A stretch of DNA of 64,000 nt from assembly GCA_023396415.1 (NCBI GenBank), contig JAEWWJ010000120.1:10104-74103 (forward strand), given 5' to 3'. Every line of letters begins with the position of its first letter. The stretch's first letter is position 1. Both the position numbers and the translations under genes were made by a program. This document shows, piece by piece, positions 51,857 through 61,755 of this stretch. The notes under the pieces are model-generated. The model did no database searches and was not told the DNA's origin. It saw only the letters and a list, made by a program, of their open reading frames with translations. Source of the stretch: Bacteroidota bacterium. Lineage in GTDB: Bacteria; Bacteroidota; Bacteroidia; Bacteroidales; F082.

Positions 51857-53569
51857 ATGCCAGGCCTGCTTTTTTCATTGAATCAATTTCCGGAAACCAA
51901 CGCTGAAGCTTGTAATGCCATCAACAGGCCTTCGTACGAAATATGTACGATCATTAACGATCCCAATCGCTTGTTTGTTGCCTCAAATCAATACCAGGCG
52001 TATCCTTTTCGATTTTGGAGCCGCCAACAACATTCTATTGTCTTTGAAGGTCTCACTTATCCTTTTTTGGTAGAAAATGAGTTAGATGATTTGTTTTCCT
52101 TTTTCACCTCCTCAGGATTTGATTATGAAAGGATTAACGATTGGATTCAACAAAAAGACGGTGAATTTATCCTTCTTTTATTAGACTATCGGCTGCAACA
52201 AGCTTTGTTGGCCAACGATCGTTTTGGCCGACTTCCTATGTATTTCCTGCAAGAAGGGAGGCGGCTGGCTGTGGGCCGAGATATTGCTTTTGTACGCCGC
52301 TTTAAAATGATACCGGCCGATGACAAACTGGGTTGGGCACAAACTCTGCTCTTTGGTTTTACCCTCGGCACACGCACTTTATGGGAAAATGTTGAGCGAT
52401 TGGAGCCAAATATTCAACTGCACATTGACCTTATCAATGGACGAACCCTTTTTAAAAATAACTTTAAAGCTCCACACACAACTTCAACAAAAACCAATCA
52501 TCAATTGGTGACTGTCATCAAAGAGCGCTTCAATAGTGCGTTGCTGAACAGAGTGCATACCCTAAAAAATCCTGCACTTTCGCTCAGTGGTGGTTTAGAT
52601 TCGCGATTGATTGCTTCTTCATTGGCCGCTCAACAGCTGACCATTCCGATTATTTCTTACCGCGATGCTGAAAAAACAGCTGAAGTTGATGTGCAGATTG
52701 CAACTGATATCGTGGATAAACTTGATTTAACTAATCTTTATCATATTGTTGATCTTAAACCAATTACGTCAGAATCAATCATCGAATTGTTACAATTTAA
52801 ACAAGGTTTAAATGGTGCTGAAATGGCGTTCATCATACCCTTTCTGAAGTTTTTTCACAACAAGGGCCTCCAAATGATTACCGGCGATGGAGGTGACAAA
52901 ACCTTAGACGATCTACGACCTTTAGTGCAACTCATTTCGCAGCAACACCTTATCAACCAATTGATTGCAAAACACAGCTCTGTTTCAATTCATCAAATTT
53001 CCGACCTGCTTCAACTTTCTTCATCAGTAGTGTATCAATCTATTGTTGATTGCTTAAATAGCTATAAGTCAACTTCTTTAACTGATCAATACATTCAATT
53101 TATGGTTCAAGAAAGGGCCATGAACTGGCTTTTTGAAGGCGAAGACCGCAACCGATCCTTTATTTGGACGACCACTCCTTATTATAATCCGCAATTTTTT
53201 GATCTCACTTTTCAAATTCCAATGAAAGAAAAAGCGCAAGGAAAACTCTTTTTAGAGCTGCTGCCCTCATTTCCGGGACAGCTACATACCATCAAGAATC
53301 CCAATTGGATGGCGGCTCCTTCCGAAAAAAATAAGCTGAGGATTTTGTTTTTCCGTCAAAAAATCAAAGGCTATTTACCTCCATTTTTGAAAAATATTTT
53401 TTCAAACAGTCATCAATCTATTGATCAACAACTATTCATAAAATTGATTTCAGATACTACTGCCGATGACCCACTATTCCGGTCGCCCATTTGGAAGGGC
53501 TTATCCGACAAGAAATTCCCAATCGGTTTGTGGTATCGTTGGCTTAGTCTCATTCATTCAAGTGCTTAA
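51857..53569 (+). CDS. Asparagine synthetase-like protein lacking the glutaminase cysteine
   Basis: A protein of 570 residues from ATG 51857. The N-terminal half has the Ntn-type amidotransferase fold (DGEFILLLLDYRLQQALLANDRFGRLPMYF), but residue 2 is Pro, not the Cys needed to release ammonia from glutamine. The C-terminal half has the PP-loop ATP site SGGLDSR (244-250) and GDGGDKTLDD. The family also includes lactam synthetases, cyclases and amide-forming enzymes of surface glycans, so a substrate other than Asp is likely. Its position beside a flippase and a transferase suggests amidation of a glycan sugar acid, which is inference. The frame starts 28 codons earlier (51773), but this ATG gives the family's normal N-terminus. 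Confidence 0.8.
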   Translation: MPGLLFSLNQFPETNAEACNAINRPSYEICTIINDPNRLFVASNQYQAYPFRFWSRQQHSIVFEGLTYPFLVENELDDLFSFFTSSGFDYERINDWIQQKDGEFILLLLDYRLQQALLANDRFGRLPMYFLQEGRRLAVGRDIAFVRRFKMIPADDKLGWAQTLLFGFTLGTRTLWENVERLEPNIQLHIDLINGRTLFKNNFKAPHTTSTKTNHQLVTVIKERFNSALLNRVHTLKNPALSLSGGLDSRLIASSLAAQQLTIPIISYRDAEKTAEVDVQIATDIVDKLDLTNLYHIVDLKPITSESIIELLQFKQGLNGAEMAFIIPFLKFFHNKGLQMITGDGGDKTLDDLRPLVQLISQQHLINQLIAKHSSVSIHQISDLLQLSSSVVYQSIVDCLNSYKSTSLTDQYIQFMVQERAMNWLFEGEDRNRSFIWTTTPYYNPQFFDLTFQIPMKEKAQGKLFLELLPSFPGQLHTIKNPNWMAAPSEKNKLRILFFRQKIKGYLPPFLKNIFSNSHQSIDQQLFIKLISDTTADDPLFRSPIWKGLSDKKFPIGLWYRWLSLIHSSA

Positions 53570-53710
53570 TCCATCCTATAAATGGGAGGTCGAATGGCTT
53601 TTCGTTCGACTAAATTCAATTTAAAGAAGTATTTTTGATAGGTTCAAAATAAAAAATAAGATTCTAATACATTTATAATCAACTTTTTACTTTTACAAAT
53701 TTTTTAATTC

Positions 53711-56700
53711 ATGAAAAAATTCTACCTCATCCTTGTTTTGGCAGCCCTTGGCACGCATCTTTGGGCCACTGAGATTGTCCACACCTATCATTTCAACAAG
53801 GCCGAATTCAAAAAAAGCCGCTCGTATGACCTGGTCAGCTTCGAGCAAACCATGTTGACCAACAGGGTAGGAGAGCCACTGCTTCCATACCGTGCTGTGA
53901 GTTTACTGTTGCCTCCGGGCGAATTTGCCACCTCCATTCAAGTGATGCGCGAAGGAAAAACAGCTATTGAGGGTTCATTTTTGTTGTTGCCGGCTCAGGC
54001 TTCCCAACCTCTTTCGGATAGTAAACCCTTGCCTTTCGCATTTAATGAACTGATTTACAACAGCTCGGAGGCTTATCCGGCAGTTCATCATGGACAATTA
54101 ACTACAGAATATCTTAATGGTTTTGGATTTGCATTTTCTACGGTTACACCGTTGGAATACATTCCTTCAGAAGGTAAGTTGTTTTATTACAGCAAGATAA
54201 CTGTTAAAATTACCACCTCTTCCAATACCAAAAGCACTGAAGCCCTTGCAATGCTCAAAACCTCAGATAAGGTGCTTCAAACAGTTAATAAGCTCGCCCA
54301 AAACAGTGAAATTCTTTCACATTATCCTAAAAAAGCGGCTTCAGTAACCGATTTTGAGTTTCTAATCATCACCCCTCAAAGCTATGTTGATGGTTTTGAT
54401 CCTTTGGTAGCGATGTATCTTGCCAAAGGCAATCGTTCGGAGGTGGTTACCACTGAGTACATCAATGCCAATATCACCGGCCCTGATTTACAAGCCAAAA
54501 TCAGAAACTTTATCATTCTCAAGTATTTAAACAACCAAATTGGTACTGTTATTCTCGGTGGAGATGCGGAGTTGGTTCCTTATCGCGGTTTGTATTGCAC
54601 AGTGCAGTCGGGTAGCGGTTACACTGACAACGGCATTCCGGCCGATCTTTACTACGCCGGCCTCAACGGAACATGGAACACCAACGGCAACGACAAATGG
54701 GGTGAACCCGACGAATCGGACCTTTTGCCGGAAATTGGGATTGGCCGCCTGCCTTTTAGTAACACGACAGAGCAAAACAACCTGATCAATAAAAGTATAA
54801 AATACCAAACCCAACCTGTTTTGGGTGAGTTTACCAAACCCTTGCTCGTGGGCGAAAATCTCTATTCCGGTCCCGATACTTGGGGAAAGGATTACCTTGA
54901 ACTCTTAATTGGATTGCGCTCTGACAATGGCTATACAACCAACGGGATACCAACAACATACAACATTCAACGAATGTACGAGTTCGATGCCAACTGGTCA
55001 GCTTCTACCCTACGAAATGCCATCAATCAAGGTACGCAATATGTTCACCATGTGGGTCATGCAAGCCAAACGTACGTAGCCAAAATGAGCAATCCGGATA
55101 TTACCAATGCCAATTTTCCGCAAACCAATGGCGTGATCAAAAATTACTCCATTTTCCATACCCATGGTTGCGATTGCGGTGCTTTTGATTATAATGATTG
55201 CATTTTGGAAAGAATGGTCAATATTGAAAATTTTGCTGTTGCCGTTATCGGAAACTCACGTTATGGCTGGTTCAATGAAGGGCAAACCGAAGGACCATCT
55301 GCCCATTTGCACCGCGAAATGACTGATGCCATTTTTAATGATAAAATTTCAGCTCTCGGTGCAGCACTCAGCGAATCAAAAGCAATGACAGCACCTTGGG
55401 TAACCGCACCGGGCCAGTGGGAAGAAGGTGCGTTGCGCTGGAACTTCTATGATTTGAATATTCTTGGCGACCCCGCTTTGGATGTTTGGTCGGCGGAGCC
55501 CATTCAAACACAAGTTGACTTCAGCAGTGAATTGGTGCTTGGTACAACTTCTACTTCAGTAATGGTTACTGTAAATGGATCGCCATTTTCAAAGGCTGTT
55601 TGTAGTATTTTGATGAATGGAGAATTGATTGCCAGAGCTTTAACACAAGAAAACGGAGTTGCCGATATTACTTTTGAACTCCCTGTCACCGAAATTGGCA
55701 CTGCTACATTAATCGTTTCCGGAAACAACGCCTTCACCCAATCCTATCCCATCACTTTCATTCCGGCCAGCGGTCCATATGTGGTGTATGCCGAATATAC
55801 TCTTGACGACAGCATGAACGGAAACGGAAATGGACTGCCGGATAACAATGAACTTTTTGAACTTCAAATTGGAATGAAAAACGTGGGCATGGAAGCCAGC
55901 GGAAACCTCACCGTCACCATCTCTTCTGAAACTGGATTTGTCACATTCCCCACTAATACTTTTACTATCAGTGATATAGCTCCTGGAGATACTATTGTTG
56001 GTCTCCAACCCGTTATAGTACAACTGGCTGATGGTGTGCCAAATCAAGAAAAAATTGACTTTAATCTAACGGCCACCAATGGAACCATGACGTGGTACAG
56101 CGGTTTCAATATCCAAGTCTTGGCTCCTGAGTTGTTGATTGGAAATTACAGCATCAACGATGCTTCAGCTGGAAACAACAACGGGCTTCTTGACCCGGGC
56201 GAAACGGTGCAACTGATGCTCACGGTTAGCAATACAGGCAGTAGCAATGCTTTTGATGCCGTAGCTTCTTTAGCTTGTGCAAATCCTTGGATTACCATTG
56301 ATAATCCTACCATCAACATCGGCGAGCTCGAAAATGGCTCATCCCAAAATATTGCATTTACTGTGGTTGTGAACCCCAACACGCCTTTTGGAACAGTAGC
56401 CGACTTCGACCTTGTGGTGAATGCCGGTGCATACACTAAAAATTTGGAAATGTTACTTTCTGTGGGTCTGCGCATTGAGGACTTTGAAAGTGGTGACTTT
56501 AACAGCTACGAATGGCATCATGCTGGAAGTGCCAATTGGACAGTTACGACCGTTAACCCCTACGAAGGTATTTATACAAGCCGTTCGGGAGCAATTGCAA
56601 ATAACACAACATCAGACCTTTGGCTAAGTTTAATCGTGATGGCAAATGACAATGTCAAGTTTGCCAGAAAAGTTTCATCAGAAGCCAACTACGATTTTCT

Positions 56701-57145
56701 GAATTTTTATATTGACGATGTAAGAGTTGGGCAATGGTCAGGAGAACTGGGTTGGGAGGAAGTTTCTTTTCCCATTAGCGAAGGAAGCCATACCCTAAGA
56801 TGGTCCTATCAAAAAGACATTAGTGTCAGCAATGGTAGTGATTGTGCATTTGTTGACAAGATAACTTTCCCGGGAACAACTACTATGATTGACGTGAACG
56901 AGCAATTGGTGCCGCTTACCTTTTCAATCTCACCCAATCCCAACAATGGACATTTCTACATTCTTACCAACCAACCCCATTCGGTGGGTATCAAAATTTA
57001 TGACAGTAAGGGAAAAATGATTTTGACCAAAGATCAACTCGTTGGTTCACAATTAATTGACGGAACATTTTTGTCAAAAGGCATGTACATCATTGAAGTT
57101 TCAGATGGAAATCAAATATTTAGAAACAAGATGATCGTACGGTAA
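53711..57145 (+). CDS. Gingipain-family (C25) cysteine protease with T9SS sorting domain
   Basis: This 1144-residue secreted protein has a signal peptide (about 1-19, cut after LWA), a propeptide region (about 20-210), and a C25 catalytic domain (about 215-600) with H450 (in HHVGHAS) and C487 in the signature CxxGxFD (GCDCGAFD). Ig-like/CARDB-type modules follow (about 600-920). A domain shared with the protein at 61756 comes next (EDFESGDFNSYEWHHAG, about 922-1060). The C-terminal T9SS domain (about 1075-1144, SISPNPNNGHFYI to NKMIVR) directs export and surface attachment. Compared with true gingipains it may have different specificity, since the S1 pocket cannot be judged here. Confidence 0.92.
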   Translation: MKKFYLILVLAALGTHLWATEIVHTYHFNKAEFKKSRSYDLVSFEQTMLTNRVGEPLLPYRAVSLLLPPGEFATSIQVMREGKTAIEGSFLLLPAQASQPLSDSKPLPFAFNELIYNSSEAYPAVHHGQLTTEYLNGFGFAFSTVTPLEYIPSEGKLFYYSKITVKITTSSNTKSTEALAMLKTSDKVLQTVNKLAQNSEILSHYPKKAASVTDFEFLIITPQSYVDGFDPLVAMYLAKGNRSEVVTTEYINANITGPDLQAKIRNFIILKYLNNQIGTVILGGDAELVPYRGLYCTVQSGSGYTDNGIPADLYYAGLNGTWNTNGNDKWGEPDESDLLPEIGIGRLPFSNTTEQNNLINKSIKYQTQPVLGEFTKPLLVGENLYSGPDTWGKDYLELLIGLRSDNGYTTNGIPTTYNIQRMYEFDANWSASTLRNAINQGTQYVHHVGHASQTYVAKMSNPDITNANFPQTNGVIKNYSIFHTHGCDCGAFDYNDCILERMVNIENFAVAVIGNSRYGWFNEGQTEGPSAHLHREMTDAIFNDKISALGAALSESKAMTAPWVTAPGQWEEGALRWNFYDLNILGDPALDVWSAEPIQTQVDFSSELVLGTTSTSVMVTVNGSPFSKAVCSILMNGELIARALTQENGVADITFELPVTEIGTATLIVSGNNAFTQSYPITFIPASGPYVVYAEYTLDDSMNGNGNGLPDNNELFELQIGMKNVGMEASGNLTVTISSETGFVTFPTNTFTISDIAPGDTIVGLQPVIVQLADGVPNQEKIDFNLTATNGTMTWYSGFNIQVLAPELLIGNYSINDASAGNNNGLLDPGETVQLMLTVSNTGSSNAFDAVASLACANPWITIDNPTINIGELENGSSQNIAFTVVVNPNTPFGTVADFDLVVNAGAYTKNLEMLLSVGLRIEDFESGDFNSYEWHHAGSANWTVTTVNPYEGIYTSRSGAIANNTTSDLWLSLIVMANDNVKFARKVSSEANYDFLNFYIDDVRVGQWSGELGWEEVSFPISEGSHTLRWSYQKDISVSNGSDCAFVDKITFPGTTTMIDVNEQLVPLTFSISPNPNNGHFYILTNQPHSVGIKIYDSKGKMILTKDQLVGSQLIDGTFLSKGMYIIEVSDGNQIFRNKMIVR

Positions 57146-57154
57146 AGAAAAGAA

Positions 57155-57880
57155 TTATTCGATCCCTAAATAAAAATCTTTTAATAGATTGTTGTAAGCC
57201 GGAGTAAAGCTACTATCTGATTTTCTGATAGTTAGTTGCTGAAACTCCGGCTTATTTTTATTTCCGAAACCCAGTTCAAGTATTACCCTGTTGGCTGATT
57301 TACCTTCAACAGGTACAATTACCAACTTCCGTTGCAAAAAAAGCCCGCTTTCAGATGCTACAGCAACAAAGCTATCGCCCGAATCATAAGGAATAATCAC
57401 CGAAAACAGCCCCTGCTGATGCAATAGGCGCGCTGCAGCTTCGATCAGTTGGCGGTGGTTAAGGCTATCGGTATGACGCGCTAAGTTTTTTCGCTCAAGA
57501 CTGGATTTAAAATTTGACGTAAAGTAGGGAGGGTTGCTCAGTATAAGTTGGTATTTTTCAACCTGCTCCAAAAGACAAAACGATTGAATATGGCTAACTT
57601 TCGCTTGCAATCTTTCACGCCAACGCGAGGATTCAAAATTAAAAAGTGCCTGATCCACTGAGGGTTTGTCAATATCAATGGCTTCTATTATCAAGTTTTT
57701 GCTTCGTTGCGCCACCATTAAAGCAAGAATCCCCGAACCTGTTCCGATGTCGAGCACTTTGCCATTTTCGGGAATCCTTGTCCATGCACCCAACAACATG
57801 GCGTCTGTTCCAATTTTCATGGTTGCTGCCTCGTGCATCATGCTAAAATGCCTGAAATGAAAAGGTCGTCCACCACTCAT
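57155..57880 (-). CDS. trmN6: tRNA1(Val) adenine37-N6 methyltransferase
   Basis: This 241-residue SAM methyltransferase modifies A37 of tRNA(Val). It has the SAM site DIGTGSG (44-50), the acidic EAIDID (66-71) and the N6-methylase motif NPPY (116-119). The early GGRPFHFRHFSMMHEAATMKIGTDAMLLG is typical of the YfiC/TrmN6 family. It lies 4 bases downstream of rimM in the same unit. Confidence 0.92.
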   Translation of the reverse strand: MSGGRPFHFRHFSMMHEAATMKIGTDAMLLGAWTRIPENGKVLDIGTGSGILALMVAQRSKNLIIEAIDIDKPSVDQALFNFESSRWRERLQAKVSHIQSFCLLEQVEKYQLILSNPPYFTSNFKSSLERKNLARHTDSLNHRQLIEAAARLLHQQGLFSVIIPYDSGDSFVAVASESGLFLQRKLVIVPVEGKSANRVILELGFGNKNKPEFQQLTIRKSDSSFTPAYNNLLKDFYLGIE

Positions 57881-57884
57881 GGTA

Positions 57885-58412
57885 TCAACTGTTCAAATAC
57901 ATCTCGATGAGGCCTTGGGGTGCGTGAATGTAAATGGTTTTACTGCGGCGATCTACTTTTGTAATCACCTCATCCTGAATAGGTATTAAAACTTCGATAT
58001 CGTTTACCATAAGCTGAAAAAGTGCTTGAGTTGGGTATTCAAGCACCTGCTCAATGGTTCCTACCAAACCAAAATCTTCATCAATGACTTTATATCCCGG
58101 CACTTCGTGGTAATAAAACTTATTTCCTGAAAGCTTTGGCAACATTTCCAAAGGCAAATATAAATCCAGGCCGGCAAACTCCATTGCTTTTTCGATGGTT
58201 TCAACGTCTTGAAGTTTTAAGTAGGCTTTATTGCTGTGCAAGCTCATTTTTTGAATAAAAAATGGAATGAGCTTCTTGTGGATGTCCATCAGTATAAACT
58301 CTAATCCTTTATATTTTGTTGGGTCATCGGCATCAATGCGAATGCTAATTTCACCTTTAATTCCATGAGTTTTAATCACTTTCCCAAAATAAAAGCAGTC
58401 TTCTTTTTGCAT
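57885..58412 (-). CDS. rimM: Ribosome maturation factor RimM
   Basis: A 175-residue protein for 30S head assembly that binds S19. It has the N-terminal FGKVIKTHGIKGEISIRI and the PRC-like C-terminal barrel ending VLIPIQDEVITKVDRRSKTIYIHAPQGLIEMY. It is preceded by rpsP with a hairpin between them and followed by trmN6, the common bacterial S16-RimM-methyltransferase order. Confidence 0.95.
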   Translation of the reverse strand: MQKEDCFYFGKVIKTHGIKGEISIRIDADDPTKYKGLEFILMDIHKKLIPFFIQKMSLHSNKAYLKLQDVETIEKAMEFAGLDLYLPLEMLPKLSGNKFYYHEVPGYKVIDEDFGLVGTIEQVLEYPTQALFQLMVNDIEVLIPIQDEVITKVDRRSKTIYIHAPQGLIEMYLNS

Positions 58413-58445
58413 AAAATATCGTTTAACAGGTGATGTATGGTGTGC

Positions 58446-58478
58446 AAAAATAAAAAAAGCCGGTCGAAAACCGGCTTT
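58446..58478 (-). terminator. Terminator/attenuator between rpsP and rimM
   Basis: AAAGCCGGT (58456-58464) pairs with ACCGGCTTT (58470-58478). In minus-strand direction the hairpin is followed by a T-rich run. It would reduce rimM-trmN6 expression relative to rpsP. Confidence 0.85.
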
Positions 58479-58499
58479 ATATACGTTAAGCTGAAAAGA

Positions 58500-59030
58500 T
58501 TAGGCTTCGGTATCAGAATCAGCAGCTTCTTCAGTGCTTTCTTCTGGCTCAGCCGTTTCAATTTTCAGCGCTGCTGCCATTTTCTTGGCCAATTCAGCTG
58601 CTTTTTCTTCTTTCACCTTGGCTTCAGTTTCCAACGCTTTTTTGCGTGCATTGCGTTCGTCGTCGGTTAAATTTTTCTTTTTGGAATCAATTTTGGCCAA
58701 TTTTTCGTTCTGCCATGTTTGGTACTTCACTTCCAATTGTTCCATTGTTAGTGCACCTTTTTGAACACCTTTTAGGAGGTGCATGCGGTAAAGTACTCCC
58801 TTGTAAGAGAGGATTGCTCTAACGGTATCTGTAGGCTGAATTCCGTTTTGAAGCCATTTCACTGCTTTGTCGATATCAAGATTGATCTCAGCAGGGTTTG
58901 TAATTGGGTTGTAGGTGCCAATCTTCTCAATAAATCTTCCGTCCCGTGGTGCACGACCATCCGCAATTACAATGTGATAAAAAGGTTTTCCTTTTTTACC
59001 ATGTCGTTGTAATCTCATTTTTGCTGGCAT
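58500..59030 (-). CDS. rpsP: 30S ribosomal protein S16, with long C-terminal tail
   Basis: A 176-residue protein. The S16 core is residues 1-80 (MPAKMRLQRHGKKGKPFYHIV, RFIEKIGTYNP, WLQNGIQPTDTVRAILS). A Lys/Ala/Glu-rich helical tail follows (about 85-176, ending in an acidic run). The E. coli protein is about half this size; longer S16 tails are common in Bacteroidota. It is first gene before rimM and trmN6, with a hairpin after it. Confidence 0.96.
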   Translation of the reverse strand: MPAKMRLQRHGKKGKPFYHIVIADGRAPRDGRFIEKIGTYNPITNPAEINLDIDKAVKWLQNGIQPTDTVRAILSYKGVLYRMHLLKGVQKGALTMEQLEVKYQTWQNEKLAKIDSKKKNLTDDERNARKKALETEAKVKEEKAAELAKKMAAALKIETAEPEESTEEAADSDTEA

Positions 59031-59244
59031 AATAGCTTAATTTTTAGTACTTAAATGTTATAAAATGAGCGGCAAATTTCGTGTTTTTTTTTTAATTGAC
59101 AATGGTTTTGAGACTATTTATAACTGTAGATTCAAAAATGAAAGAAATTGTATTCGTTAGTGCAGTGTAATGTCTTTATATATAACTGATTATAAATATG
59201 ATACAGAATTGAACCTAAAATATTTTTCACAGGCGTTTAAGGTA

Positions 59245-59559
59245 TCACAGATCAAAAGATTCTGCTTCGGGCAGCTCTAATCCTCTCGTTAAGCAATAAG
59301 ATGTCAACTTTTCCATTGATTTATCAACAGCCCACTGAGAATTTTTGATTTGAAAATCGTAAATATCTTTTAGTTTGTGCCGCAGCTCAAAATCACCCCG
59401 AATGAAGAGGAGAGTGTCGTAATTTTTCGATAACTCTGTGAGTTGTGAGGCCAGGTCAGCATCCTGATGTTGCAGCTTTTCCAAAATAGTTTTTCGCTCC
59501 AGATTTTGAACTTCAATGCCCATTTGGGTCGCTAATGATTCAAATATCCTGTTTATCAT
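59245..59559 (-). CDS. Small helical protein of unknown function
   Basis: A predicted 104-residue soluble, mostly helical protein (MINRIFESLATQMGIEV..., LASQLTELSKNYDTLLFIRGDFELRHKLKDIYDF). No recognised motif, signal peptide or membrane segment. Single gene between rpsP and the Fur-like gene; no promoter box is seen. The codon pattern looks real, but function is unknown. Confidence 0.6.
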   Translation of the reverse strand: MINRIFESLATQMGIEVQNLERKTILEKLQHQDADLASQLTELSKNYDTLLFIRGDFELRHKLKDIYDFQIKNSQWAVDKSMEKLTSYCLTRGLELPEAESFDL

Positions 59560-59800
59560 GTTCAGTTATGGGTTTAGGTGATTTTTGGGGAGTAAATAAA
59601 ATGCTGTAAACATCAGTTAATCAATAATGTAACTACAGTTCTTGGTTTTTTATTTTTATTCATTCTAATTTAAAACAATTTGCTAATTTTACACTCCGTT
59701 ACGAAGGAGCATCCTTCAGCAAAAATATTCAAAATTACATTGCAGGAAGTGAATTCGTGCCGGCACTGCACAGAACATGCAGTCATCAAAGCGAAGCATT

Positions 59801-60262
59801 ATGACAGAAGGAAAAAAGGATACTTTTGAAACAGTAAAAAAAATATTTACGGATTATCTCGAACAAAGAGGCCACCGTAAAACACCTGAGCGTTATACCA
59901 TCTTGAAAGAGATTTATGACACTGAGGGTCATTTTGATATAGAAACGCTCTATATCAGAATGAAAAACAACAAGTACCGCGTTAGCCGCGCCACTTTATA
60001 CAACACCATTGAGTTGTTGCTTGACTGCTCATTGGTGACCAAACATCAATTTGGCAACAATTGCGCCCAGTTTGAACGCTCGTTTAAATTCAAACAGCAC
60101 GACCACTTTGTTAGCATTGAGGATGGGTCGGTACTTGAGTTTTGTGATCCGCGGGTTCACGAAATTTTGAAATCGGTGGAAGAGCTGTTAAACGTTGATG
60201 TAACCCACCATTCACTTACTTTTTACGGACGTATTAAGCAACCTAATGACCTGTCTAACTGA
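59801..60262 (+). CDS. Fur-family transcriptional regulator
   Basis: A protein of 153 residues from ATG 59801 (8 codons inside the longest frame). The Fur winged helix is clear ([46 protein letters not shown]), with the dimer/metal domain starting [21 protein letters not shown]. The CxxC structural zinc site of classical Fur is absent (VSIEDG replaces the usual CLDCG), while HDH remains. It may sense iron, another metal or peroxide. It lies upstream of purA (132-base gap with a -7 box), so co-regulation is unlikely. Confidence 0.9.
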   Translation: MTEGKKDTFETVKKIFTDYLEQRGHRKTPERYTILKEIYDTEGHFDIETLYIRMKNNKYRVSRATLYNTIELLLDCSLVTKHQFGNNCAQFERSFKFKQHDHFVSIEDGSVLEFCDPRVHEILKSVEELLNVDVTHHSLTFYGRIKQPNDLSN

Positions 60263-60322
60263 TAGTTGTATTTAAAACTATCAATTAAATTATATCCACT
60301 GCTCGAAGTCGTTTCTTTCTAC

Positions 60323-60330
60323 TAAATTTG
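60323..60330 (+). promoter_or_regulatory. Promoter -7 box of purA
   Basis: TAAATTTG, 64 bases before the ATG at 60395. Confidence 0.55.
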
Positions 60331-60367
60331 CAAGCTGTTTGGCTTGCGGTAATTTTTTTGTCCATAG

Positions 60368-61690
<1,323 letters not shown>

Positions 61691-61701
61691 AACTAAAGCA
61701 A

Positions 61702-61743
61702 AAAAAAGAGGCTGTCTTACGCATAAGACAGCCTCTTTTTTTT
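61702..61743. terminator. Bidirectional terminator of purA and the convergent T9SS gene
   Basis: AAAAAAGAGGCTGTCTTA (61702-61719) pairs with TAAGACAGCCTCTTTTTT (61724-61741) around a CGCA loop, A run on one side and T run on the other. It serves both strands: 11 bases after purA and 12 bases after the minus-strand stop at 61756. Confidence 0.93.
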
Positions 61744-61755
61744 GTAAGTACGATT

